DNA of 53,713 bases, from contig CAKSKB010000020.1 of assembly GCA_934464705.1 (NCBI GenBank), positions 1 through 53,713 on the forward strand, given 5' to 3'. The translations under genes were made by a program, and so were the position numbers. Shown here in pieces: positions 21,934 through 29,875 of the stretch (positions are counted from its first letter, which is position 1; every line of letters begins with the position of its first letter). The notes under the pieces were generated by a model that saw only the letters and a program-made list of their open reading frames with translations, was not told the origin of the DNA and searched no databases. The stretch comes from an uncultured Clostridia bacterium. GTDB lineage: Bacteria > Bacillota > Clostridia > HGM11514.

Positions 21934-22777
21934 ACTCGCAAGAATCGACGCAGCCTCCGGAAACGAGGCGGCGGCAAGGGATTATATTAAATCAAAAATC
22001 GGAGGAAGAGAGGATAACCTCGGCTCTCTTATTGTAGGCGAAGGTAAAACGGCCGTCGCTGCGGCTTTGGACGAAAAAGGCTTTTTTGTGAGCGAAATCG
22101 GCGAAAAGGTCAGGTTCTGCCCCATGGGAAGGGCGGAGGTTTCAGACCTTCTCAACAGGAAAATCCGCTTTCCGGGCGGTAAAATCGGGTTTGTGTGCTG
22201 CGATGAAAAGCCGTCTGACGCTAAATTGTCGGACCTTTACCTTAAATGCGGCGAAATGCCGGCGGTGGGCGATGTCGGCTGTATTTTCGAGGACGCAATC
22301 GAAACCGAAAGCTACATCATAACAAAAGCACCGCTCAGGGTTGCGTCTGCCGCCGCCGCAATGCGTGTTCGGGAACTTACCGATGTGAAGCTTATATTCA
22401 CGGCGATGTACCAAATAGGCAAAAAGGGCTTAAACGCCGCACTTTTCAGGGAAAAACCCGATTACACAATCGTTATCGATACCGTCTTCGCAGACGGAAA
22501 AAACATTAAATGCGGCGGCGGAGCGGTCGTGAAAATGATGGAAGGGTCATACATTGCGGACGAAAAAATCCGTGCTTTCGCTGAAAACCGCAGCTGCCGG
22601 CGTGCTGTTTTCAAAACCCCCGAAGTAAGAGCCGCCAACAGCATTTCATTCGGTGCAAACACGGCGGTTGTGTCGGTTCCGGTCGAAAAAATCGGGGGAT
22701 ATATCGGCAAGATTATGAAGTCCGATATCGAAAATTGTGCGGATTTCGTAAAAGAATTCATCAAAACTATTTACTAA
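21914..22777 (+). CDS. degenerate M42-like protein without metal ligands (paralogue 3)
   Basis: ATG at 21914 follows GGAAAGGGCGG. The 287-aa protein aligns along the M42 fold, but the motifs are altered: AHMDE becomes AALDEKGF, D-x-RAG becomes ASAAAAM, the QEE position becomes YQIGKKG, and the final RYIH becomes VPVEKIGG. Only the VIDTVF strand keeps its Asp. It cannot bind the two metals in the normal way. The open frame is intact and coupled to paralogue 2, so a structural or regulatory subunit of a mixed M42 complex is plausible. It is about 40 aa shorter than its relatives. Confidence 0.75.
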   Translation: MKLILSELARIDAASGNEAAARDYIKSKIGGREDNLGSLIVGEGKTAVAAALDEKGFFVSEIGEKVRFCPMGRAEVSDLLNRKIRFPGGKIGFVCCDEKPSDAKLSDLYLKCGEMPAVGDVGCIFEDAIETESYIITKAPLRVASAAAAMRVRELTDVKLIFTAMYQIGKKGLNAALFREKPDYTIVIDTVFADGKNIKCGGGAVVKMMEGSYIADEKIRAFAENRSCRRAVFKTPEVRAANSISFGANTAVVSVPVEKIGGYIGKIMKSDIENCADFVKEFIKTIY

Positions 22778-22832
22778 ATCAAAGTTTTGTGATAAAATAA
22801 GAATATATACATCAGAAATTGGAGGTCTTTTT

Positions 22833-24578
22833 GTGGATAAAAAGAAGCTTATGCTCGGCAACGCAGCCGTTGCGAGAGGGCTTTATGAGGCAGGCGTCAG
22901 GGTCGTTTCCTCATACCCCGGAACGCCGAGCACCGAAGTGACCGAGGAGGTCGCAAAATATGATGAGGTTTACGCCGAGTGGGCTCCCAACGAAAAAGTT
23001 GCGGTTGAGGTTGCCCTCGGTGCGTCAGTCGGCGGCGCAAGAGCGTTTGCCGCTATGAAACATGTCGGTCTTAATGTTGCGGCGGACCCGTTTTACATTT
23101 CGTCCTATGTGGGCGTGGGCGGCGGCCTTGTGATTCTGGTTGCCGATGACCCCGGTATGCACAGTTCCCAGAACGAACAGGACAGCCGCCACCACGCAAG
23201 AGCGGCGAAGGTTCCGATGCTTGAACCTTCAAACTCGCAGGAGTGTAAGGATTTTGTCATTAAGGCTTACGAGCTCAGCGAAAAATACGATACCTCCGTT
23301 ATCATCAGGCTTTCGACAAGGGTTGCCCACTCGCAGAGCCTTGTTTCCCTCGGCGAAAGAAACGAGGTCGGCGTTAAGGATTACACAAAAAATTTCACGA
23401 AGTATACCATGATGCCCGGACCCGCAAAGCTTCGCCATATTGAGGTCGAAAAGCACATCGCGGCGCTCACCGAGCTTTCAAATACTCTCGACATTAACAA
23501 AACCGAAATGCACGATAAGAAAATCGGCGTAATCACAAGCGGAATTTCCTATCTTTACGCAAAAGAGGCTCTCGGGGACAGCGCTTCCTACCTCAAACTC
23601 GGCATGGTTTATCCGCTGCCCGACAAGCTTATTCTCGACTTCGCCGCTTCCGTTGACGAGGTCTTCGTGGTCGAAGAACTTGACGGCGTGATTGAACAGC
23701 ACTGCAAGGCTCTCGGCGTAAAATGTCACGGCAAGGATATTTTCTCGCTTCAGGGCGAACTCAGCGCTGACATCGTGAAGGAAAAAATCCTCGGCATAGC
23801 ACCGGAGGTTTCCGCAAAAGCAGACGAGGATATTCCTGCCCGTCCGCCGGTTTTGTGCCCAGGATGTCCCCACAGAGGTACATATTATGTCCTCAACAAG
23901 CTTAAAATGAGCGTGTGCGGCGATATCGGCTGCTACACATTGGGCGCTATGCCGCCCCTTTCTTCAATCGACTGCTGCTTCTGCATGGGCGCAAGCATAT
24001 CCTCTCAGCACGGCTTTGAAAAGGCAAGAGGTACCGATTTCACAAAACATTCCGTTGCGGTTATCGGCGATTCGACCTTCCTCCACTCCGGCGTTACGAG
24101 CCTTATGGATGTTGTTTACAATAAGGGTGCGTCAACCGTGCTTATTCTGGATAACTCGATTACCGGCATGACCGGTCACCAGCAGAATCCGATTACCGGC
24201 CACACCTTAAAGGGCGAGGAAACCTCGATTGTCGACCTCGAAATGCTGTGTCATGCGCTCGGCGTAAAGAGGGTCAGGATTGAGGACCCGTTCGACCTTG
24301 AAGGTCTTGAAAAGGCGATCAAAGAAGAAACGGCTGTTGAAGAACCTTCCGTTATCATCGTTCAGCGGCCCTGTGCTCTGCTTAAATATGTTAAGTTTGA
24401 CGGACCGATGCATATCAATTCCGAAAAGTGCAAAAAGTGCGGAGCGTGCATGAAAATCGGCTGCCCGGCTATCTCGAAAACCGAAAGCGGCATGGTTATC
24501 GACACATCTCTTTGCAACGGCTGCGGCCTTTGCACCAAGGTTTGCAGGTTCGGCTGCATAGAAAAGGGGGCTGAGTGA
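22833..24578 (+). CDS. iorA: indolepyruvate:ferredoxin oxidoreductase, alpha subunit
   Basis: GTG at 22833 follows GGAGG. The 581-aa subunit oxidatively decarboxylates aryl pyruvates from aromatic amino acids to aryl-acetyl-CoA, reducing ferredoxin. Motifs are SYPGTPSTEVTE in the pyrimidine domain, CPGCPHRGTYY and GDSTFLHSG with LDNSITGMTGHQQNP in the TPP-binding domain, and two C-terminal [4Fe-4S] sites (CKKCGACMKIGCP and CNGCGLCTKVCRFGC). It overlaps or abuts iorB. The oxygen-labile enzyme implies an anaerobe. Confidence 0.95.
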   Translation: MDKKKLMLGNAAVARGLYEAGVRVVSSYPGTPSTEVTEEVAKYDEVYAEWAPNEKVAVEVALGASVGGARAFAAMKHVGLNVAADPFYISSYVGVGGGLVILVADDPGMHSSQNEQDSRHHARAAKVPMLEPSNSQECKDFVIKAYELSEKYDTSVIIRLSTRVAHSQSLVSLGERNEVGVKDYTKNFTKYTMMPGPAKLRHIEVEKHIAALTELSNTLDINKTEMHDKKIGVITSGISYLYAKEALGDSASYLKLGMVYPLPDKLILDFAASVDEVFVVEELDGVIEQHCKALGVKCHGKDIFSLQGELSADIVKEKILGIAPEVSAKADEDIPARPPVLCPGCPHRGTYYVLNKLKMSVCGDIGCYTLGAMPPLSSIDCCFCMGASISSQHGFEKARGTDFTKHSVAVIGDSTFLHSGVTSLMDVVYNKGASTVLILDNSITGMTGHQQNPITGHTLKGEETSIVDLEMLCHALGVKRVRIEDPFDLEGLEKAIKEETAVEEPSVIIVQRPCALLKYVKFDGPMHINSEKCKKCGACMKIGCPAISKTESGMVIDTSLCNGCGLCTKVCRFGCIEKGAE

Positions 24579-24580
24579 TT

Positions 24581-25150
24581 ATGGTAAAGTCAATTATGAT
24601 TGTCGGCGTGGGCGGTCAGGGTACGCTCCTCGCCAGCAGAATTTTGGGCAGCGTAGCGATAAATTCGGGATTCGATGTTAAGGTGTCGGAGGTTCACGGT
24701 ATGTCGCAGCGAGGCGGCAGCGTGGTAACCTATGTGAGATACGGAGACGGCGTTGCTTCGCCGATTATCGGCATCGGCGGCGCGGATATCGTGCTTGCGT
24801 TCGAGGAACTTGAAGCTTACAGAAGTTTGCCGTACCTGAAAAAAGGCGGCAGGCTTATCGTTAACACCCAGAACATCGCCCCCATGCCCGTTATCACCGG
24901 GGCGGCGAAATACCCCGAGGGTATTATCGAAAAAATCAGGGAACAATCGGTCGACACGGAAGCACTTGACGCTCTTTCGATTGCAAACGAAATCGGCAAT
25001 GCAAAGGCGGTCAATGTAATCCTTATCGGCGTTCTGGCGAAATCGTCCGAAATCCCGAAGGAAAAGTGGATTGAAGCAGTGAAGGAAACCGTTCCGGCGA
25101 AGTTTTTGGAGCTTAATCTCAAGGCTTTTGAGGCCGGATACAATATATAA
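24581..25150 (+). CDS. iorB: indolepyruvate:ferredoxin oxidoreductase, beta subunit
   Basis: ATG at 24581 is preferred; GTG at 24575 is also in frame and both are served by AAAGGGGG. The 189-aa POR gamma-type domain has VGVGGQGTLLASRILG and VHGMSQRGGSVVTYVRYG, both hallmarks of IorB. It completes the IorAB complex with the upstream gene. Confidence 0.94.
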   Translation: MVKSIMIVGVGGQGTLLASRILGSVAINSGFDVKVSEVHGMSQRGGSVVTYVRYGDGVASPIIGIGGADIVLAFEELEAYRSLPYLKKGGRLIVNTQNIAPMPVITGAAKYPEGIIEKIREQSVDTEALDALSIANEIGNAKAVNVILIGVLAKSSEIPKEKWIEAVKETVPAKFLELNLKAFEAGYNI

Positions 25151-25163
25151 CGGATGTGTTTTA

Positions 25164-26417
25164 ATGAATTACTATGAAAGCCTCGGTATTTCCGGGGAAA
25201 CGATAAAGCTTTTTTCGGATGCCAAAGCTGCGGCTGCGGAAGCGTTTGCGAGAATAGACGAAACAGCCTCCTATAACGCCGCAAAGGTGCTTTCGGCTTT
25301 TAAGAATAACGGCGTCAGCGAAGCGCATTTCGCCCCCACAACCGGCTACGGTTACGACGATTTGGGTAGGGACACGCTTGAAAAAATATACGCAGAGATT
25401 TTTTCGTGCGGCGATTCGCTCGTCCGCCACACCATAACCTGCGGAACCCACGCCCTTGCGCTTTGCATGTACGGCGTTCTGCGCCCCGGCGACACGCTTT
25501 TGTGCGTGACCGGCAAGCCTTATGACACCCTTGAGGAAAGCATTATGGGTGACGGCGTCGGCTCGCTCAGGGAATTCGGCATAGGTTACGCCTGCGTCGA
25601 CCTGAAACCGGACGGAACTCCCGATTTCAATGCGATTTCAGAAAGCGTAACCGACAGCGTGAAGGCGGTATGGATTCAGAAATCAAAGGGGTACGAGTGG
25701 CGCAATTCCCTTTCAAACGGGGTCATAGGCGAGATTGTTTCGTGCGTGAAGGCGAAAAAACCCGACTGTATCTGCATTGTCGATAACTGCTACGGCGAAT
25801 TTGTCGAGAAAACCGAGCCGACCGAGGTCGGTGCGGACCTTTGCGCAGGCTCGCTTATCAAAAACCTCGGCGGCGGAATCGTCAAATCGGGCGGCTATGT
25901 CGCCGGCAGGGAGGATTTGATCGAGCTCGCTTCCTATCGGCTCACCGCCCCCGGAATCGGCAAGCATGTCGGCGCCTCGCTTGGTCATACGAGGGATATG
26001 TATTACGGGCTTTTCACCGCTCCGCACATCGTTGCGCAGTGCCTGAAAACCGCCGTTTTGTGCTCCGCCGTGCTTGAAAAACTGGGGTACGAGGTTCACC
26101 CGAAGCCAAACGACGAAAGATTCTGCATTATCCAGGCGGCAAAGTTTTTGTCACCCGAAAAACTCGTTGCGTTTATACAAGGGATTCAGATGGGCTCGCC
26201 CGTCGACGCAAGCTTTCTGCCGCAGCCGGCGCCGATGCCGGGGTATAAGCATAAGGTCATCATGGCTGCCGGAACCTTCGTTTCCGGCTCGACCTGCGAA
26301 CTGAGCGCCGACGCCCCCATAAAAGAACCCTATGTCGGCTATATTCAGGGCGGCATAAATGTGGAATCCGCAGAACTCGGGCTTATGCTCGCAGTGGAAA
26401 ACCTGAAAAAAATATGA
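25164..26417 (+). CDS. methionine gamma-lyase family PLP enzyme (YnbB-like)
   Basis: ATG at 25164 is 13 bp after iorB. The 417-aa fold-type I PLP enzyme belongs to the Met_gamma_lyase family (PF06838), once called aluminium-resistance protein. The PLP-lysine motif is GSLIKNLGGGIVKSGGY; TTGYGYDDLGRDTLE, CGTHALALCMYG and a C-terminal GGINVESAELG support the call. The true substrate in this family is uncertain. Linkage to iorAB suggests amino-acid catabolism. It is followed by tRNA-Glu. Confidence 0.88.
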   Translation: MNYYESLGISGETIKLFSDAKAAAAEAFARIDETASYNAAKVLSAFKNNGVSEAHFAPTTGYGYDDLGRDTLEKIYAEIFSCGDSLVRHTITCGTHALALCMYGVLRPGDTLLCVTGKPYDTLEESIMGDGVGSLREFGIGYACVDLKPDGTPDFNAISESVTDSVKAVWIQKSKGYEWRNSLSNGVIGEIVSCVKAKKPDCICIVDNCYGEFVEKTEPTEVGADLCAGSLIKNLGGGIVKSGGYVAGREDLIELASYRLTAPGIGKHVGASLGHTRDMYYGLFTAPHIVAQCLKTAVLCSAVLEKLGYEVHPKPNDERFCIIQAAKFLSPEKLVAFIQGIQMGSPVDASFLPQPAPMPGYKHKVIMAAGTFVSGSTCELSADAPIKEPYVGYIQGGINVESAELGLMLAVENLKKI

Positions 26418-26435
26418 TTTTTTTGAAAAAAGTAC

Positions 26436-26464
26436 TTGCATTTTGCGCACATCTGTGCTATAAT
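26436..26464 (+). promoter_or_regulatory. promoter of tRNA-Glu
   Basis: TTGCAT (26436-26441) and TATAAT (26459-26464) with a 17-bp spacer. Confidence 0.75.
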
Positions 26465-26477
26465 AGTTAAGTACTGA

Positions 26478-26550
26478 GGCCCCATCGTATAATGGTTCAG
26501 TACGCTGCCCTCTCACGGCAGTAATAGGGGTTCGAATCCCCTTGGGGTCA
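26478..26550 (+). tRNA. tRNA-Glu (CTC)
   Basis: GGCCCCA (26478-26484) pairs with TGGGGTC (26543-26549, one G-T pair). The anticodon arm CTGCC-CTCTCAC-GGCAG gives anticodon CTC. The T arm has GGTTCGAATCC. Discriminator is A; CCA is not encoded. Confidence 0.94.
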
Positions 26551-26554
26551 TAAA

Positions 26555-26590
26555 AAAACGGCAAGCACTTTATTGTGCTTGCCGTTTTTA
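26555..26590 (+). terminator. terminator after tRNA-Glu
   Basis: AACGGCAAGCAC (26557-26568) and GTGCTTGCCGTT (26575-26586) form a 12-bp stem followed by TTT. Confidence 0.9.
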
Positions 26591-26863
26591 GATAATAGAG
26601 AAAAGAGAAGAGAGAATAATGAATGTTGATTTCCGCCGAAGCGGAAATCTTCCTATACTATTATCTATTATCTATTCTCTGATTTATTCTCTCTTCTTTC
26701 TTATCTATTCTCTATTTCGGTTTCTTAGCTGGCGGTCGTATAAAACCGCAAATCGCTTTTGCCTTTTGGCTGCTAAAATAAAAGGCTTTCGGCGAGCCGA
26801 AAACCCTCAATAACTATTCTCTATTATCTCTTATCTATTATCTGTTTTTTCGCCTCTTCTCTC
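26591..26863. repeat. modular repeats between tRNA-Glu and the MBL gene
   Basis: The block has a GATTTCCGC/GCGGAAATC hairpin near 26629-26651, long ATTATCT runs, a GGTTTCTTAGCTGGCGGTCG segment related to 8939-8960, a CTTTCGG/CCGAAAA palindrome near 26784-26804 and a second run. It ends at the MBL stop codon in the sequence GAGAGAAGAGGCGAAAA (minus strand). No gene is supported. Confidence 0.7.
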
Positions 26864-27736
26864 CTAAATTTCGACTTCATGCATACCCTCGCCGCTGACG
26901 AGGTGAGTTTTTGCGCCGAGGAGCTCCATCCATTTGCGGGTCAGCGCCTCGCCGTACATTCTGTGGCGATTGACCCTGAGGAGTTTTTTGCGGTCGGCAA
27001 GATAGGCAGGGATTTCGGGCTCGTTGTAGAGCCACATCGGAGCGGACCACAGGCAGACCTCGGGCATTATTTCGGCGTAGACCTCCATCGAGCAGTTCAT
27101 GTGTCCGTGGTGTGCCATCTGGCATATGTCCGACTTAAGCTTGTCCTTGGCGGAATTTAGAAGCACATCGCCGCCCGAAGGACCGAGATCGCCCAAAAAC
27201 AGCACCGTTTTGTTCTCGCCCGTCACCTTGAATACAAGCGATGCGTCATTCATAAGATTTTCGTACATACCGCCCTCGTACGAATACAAAAACTCGATTT
27301 TAAGTTCATCAACGGTCAGGACTTCGCCCGCTTTTGCGATATGAGTTTTTTCCTTAAACAGCGGCAAAAGCCCGTCAAATTCAGGCAGGCACTCGTCCAG
27401 TTCTTCCTTCAGATAGTCATAATCCGGAACCGAAGCCCTGTCGGTATCCACAAGCTCATACGGCGGAAAATTATAGTAAATCTTTTCAATATCGAAATCA
27501 CGGCAGGCGTTTTCCGCCATTTCGCTCATGAACCCCGAAATGTGGTCGGAGTGGGCATGGGTCAGAATCCACGCCGATATGTGCCTTCCGTTCACGCATT
27601 TTTTGAGAAGCGGCATGTTTTCGGGGCGTCCGCCGTCCACGATTATCACATTGTCCTTCTTTGTTGCGATGACATAGGACATCATAAACTCTTCTTTTTC
27701 CGTTTCGTTCAGCTGATAAAGCACGGTTTTATTCAT
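26864..27736 (-). CDS. MBL-fold metallohydrolase, ComEC C-terminal-like
   Basis: The 290-aa protein has the metallo-beta-lactamase zinc motifs THAHSDHISG, GDLGPSG and AHHGHMN. The AHHG-type motif is shared with the ComEC C-terminal hydrolase group. There is no signal peptide, so it is cytoplasmic. The substrate is unknown; phosphodiester or phosphonate compounds are possible. It lies 12 bp downstream of a DUF4330-like gene at the end of the exopolysaccharide block. Confidence 0.82.
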   Translation of the reverse strand: MNKTVLYQLNETEKEEFMMSYVIATKKDNVIIVDGGRPENMPLLKKCVNGRHISAWILTHAHSDHISGFMSEMAENACRDFDIEKIYYNFPPYELVDTDRASVPDYDYLKEELDECLPEFDGLLPLFKEKTHIAKAGEVLTVDELKIEFLYSYEGGMYENLMNDASLVFKVTGENKTVLFLGDLGPSGGDVLLNSAKDKLKSDICQMAHHGHMNCSMEVYAEIMPEVCLWSAPMWLYNEPEIPAYLADRKKLLRVNRHRMYGEALTRKWMELLGAKTHLVSGEGMHEVEI

Positions 27737-27748
27737 AAGTTATCCTCA

Positions 27749-28249
27749 TTAATTGTATTTTTCGGCGGACAAATCCCTTCCGACATCCCACACCTCTCCG
27801 TAGAAGCCGTTCCATGGGGTGGTGTAGTAGGTTTCGCGGTCAATCAGAATCTCGTTGCCGCTTTTGGTAATAAAGCTCTGGTCGGTGACTTCACCCGCTG
27901 CACGGACATAAACATACACATCAAAGCGCTCGGGAACCTCCGCAAGCACTCTCTGACCGTCGGTTTTCGTAACATAGTCTTTCGCAGGATGCGCCTCGAA
28001 GGCATACACATTGCCGACCGCATTTTTGCGCACATCGTCGGTAATCTGCGAATTTTCGTCCGCCGCTTTTTTTATTGCGTCAACGGAGCACTGCCTGACG
28101 CTGCCTACTCTTATAACATAGTCGAAAGTGTTGCCCTTCGAGCGCAGTTTTGAGCCGCCGCCGAGGAATCTGAATCCTGCGCCGACAACGCAGACCAGAA
28201 TAACAGCAATAATAAACAAATCGAGAAGATTAAATTTTCCTTTTTTCAT
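27749..28249 (-). CDS. DUF4330-like membrane-anchored protein (second copy)
   Basis: ATG at 28249 has AGGGGG 8 nt upstream; a GTG three codons earlier overlaps that site. The 166-aa protein has a short Lys-rich N-terminus with FNLLDLFIIAVILVCVVGAG as a membrane anchor, then an extracytoplasmic beta-rich domain (VIRVGSVRQCSVDAIKK...). The FNxLD anchor plus beta domain matches DUF4330 proteins, found beside exopolysaccharide genes. It follows a paralogue by 12 bp. Function is unknown. Confidence 0.7.
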   Translation of the reverse strand: MKKGKFNLLDLFIIAVILVCVVGAGFRFLGGGSKLRSKGNTFDYVIRVGSVRQCSVDAIKKAADENSQITDDVRKNAVGNVYAFEAHPAKDYVTKTDGQRVLAEVPERFDVYVYVRAAGEVTDQSFITKSGNEILIDRETYYTTPWNGFYGEVWDVGRDLSAEKYN

Positions 28250-28261
28250 TATGCGCACCCC

Positions 28262-28753
28262 CTACTCCAAAGACATATCAAGGACATACCCGTTTATAAG
28301 ATAAGCCTTGGACGAATCGCCCGGAGCCTTCGCCTTGCCTTCAAACGAATCGCCCGTTTTGATAGCCGTAGAGCCGATTTTAATATCGTCATCTGTTTTT
28401 GCAGCCGTGCCCTTTAAGGTAATGAAAGCGTCGAAAAGCTCATCGGATTCTGCGAGGACGAAAGTGCCCTGCTCTTCGTTTTTCTCCATCTTTTCGGCGG
28501 GCTTGAATTCAAAGCCGACAACCTGAGCCTCATCGGAGCTTGAAGTGCCGAAAATAACGCGGTCGCCTTGGGCTACGGCGTCCATATAGTTTTTGTCGAC
28601 CTCCGTCACTTCGACCGTAAAGGTAAGCTCACCTGACGCACCGGAGTTTTTGCCGGCGGTTTTGGAATGATACATAAATACCGTTGCAGCCGCCGCAGCG
28701 ACAACGAATATGACAATCAGCACATCGATAAAATTAAATTTTTTCTTAGCCAT
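28262..28753 (-). CDS. DUF4330-like membrane-anchored protein (first copy)
   Basis: The 163-aa protein begins MAKKKFNFIDVLIVIFVVAA, a single membrane anchor. A beta-rich extracytoplasmic domain follows (LTFTVEVTEVDKNYMDAVAQGDRVI) and ends in LINGYVLDMSLE. It is a paralogue of the downstream gene with low identity but the same layout. It starts 3 bp after the GT4 gene, so all are co-transcribed. Confidence 0.7.
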   Translation of the reverse strand: MAKKKFNFIDVLIVIFVVAAAAATVFMYHSKTAGKNSGASGELTFTVEVTEVDKNYMDAVAQGDRVIFGTSSSDEAQVVGFEFKPAEKMEKNEEQGTFVLAESDELFDAFITLKGTAAKTDDDIKIGSTAIKTGDSFEGKAKAPGDSSKAYLINGYVLDMSLE

Positions 28754-28756
28754 AGC

Positions 28757-29875
28757 TTAATTCCTTTCGCACAGGGCGGAATAAACATCTTCGATATTTT
28801 TGGTATAAATATCCGCCGTAAATTTTTCGTTGAACCTTTTGACCGAGCCGTCGGAAAGCCTTTTGTAAAGCCCGTCGTCACTGAGGATTTCGCATAGCCT
28901 GTCCGCCATTTGCGAAGCGTTTTTTGACTCGAACAAAGAGCCGTTGACGCCTTCCTCGATAACCCCGGGATTGCCGCCGAAATCGCTGACCACGGCGGGT
29001 TTGCCGAGGCACATGCCTTCAAGGAGCGCAATGCTTGTCGCCTCGGTGCCGTAGGAGGCGTTTGCGGAGATGTCGGTGATATTGACAATCCCCCTGACAT
29101 CGCTTACAAAGCCGGTGAAAATGACGGTATCCGAAAGCCCCATGCTGTCCGACATTTCACGGAGTTCGTTTTCTATAGAGCCGGTTCCTGCGATGAGGAA
29201 CTTAACATCGAACCCCCTGTCACGCACGGTTTTTGCGGCTTTAAGCAGAAATTCGTGTCCTTTTACCGGCTCCAGCCTTGCGAGAATGGAAACGACTTTT
29301 TGATTTTCGCCGATACCGTATTTATTTCTGATTTCCGCCTTTTCGTCATCGGAAATCGGCTCTACGGGCTTGATACCGTTTAAAATAACCTTGATTTTGC
29401 GTTCATCCACGCCGCTGTCGGTAAGATTTTTCTTAGCGGCTTCGGCAACGGCGATAATTTCGTCCGTGAAGTAATTGTTGATAAAGCCGTTGATTTTCTT
29501 GCCGATACCCTTTGAGATGCGCGGGGACGGCTCATAGACGCAGTGCCTTGTGTAGACAATCTTGATTTTTCCGCAGAGTTTGGCGGCAATTCTCGCCGAC
29601 ATACTTGCGTGGGTGTGGATAACATCGGGTTTTTCCGCCTTAAAAATCTTTTTAAGGCTTGAAATTCCCTCACGCCCGAGGGACTTGTCGGCAATACCGT
29701 CAGCCTCGATAATTCTCACCCCGAGAGCCTCGATGTGGGGCTTCAAAAGACTGTTTTTCGGCAGAACCACCGCCATATCGAAGCGGTTTCTGTCGTAATT
29801 TTCAAGGAAAGTCAGAATACATTTTCCCGCTCCCCCGATGTTGGTATCGCTTGAAACCTGTAAAACTTTAATCAT
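28757..29875 (-). CDS. glycosyltransferase family 4
   Basis: The 372-aa GT-B protein begins KVLQVSSDTNIGGAGKC, the nucleotide-sugar/acceptor loop, and has VIHTHASMSARIAA, ILNGIKPVEP, ILARLEPVKGHEFLLKAA and the retaining E-x7-E motif within GTEATSIALLEGMCLGKP. It should add a sugar in exopolysaccharide or teichoic-type polymer synthesis. It overlaps the O-antigen-ligase-like gene by 8 bp. Confidence 0.9.
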   Translation of the reverse strand: MIKVLQVSSDTNIGGAGKCILTFLENYDRNRFDMAVVLPKNSLLKPHIEALGVRIIEADGIADKSLGREGISSLKKIFKAEKPDVIHTHASMSARIAAKLCGKIKIVYTRHCVYEPSPRISKGIGKKINGFINNYFTDEIIAVAEAAKKNLTDSGVDERKIKVILNGIKPVEPISDDEKAEIRNKYGIGENQKVVSILARLEPVKGHEFLLKAAKTVRDRGFDVKFLIAGTGSIENELREMSDSMGLSDTVIFTGFVSDVRGIVNITDISANASYGTEATSIALLEGMCLGKPAVVSDFGGNPGVIEEGVNGSLFESKNASQMADRLCEILSDDGLYKRLSDGSVKRFNEKFTADIYTKNIEDVYSALCERN

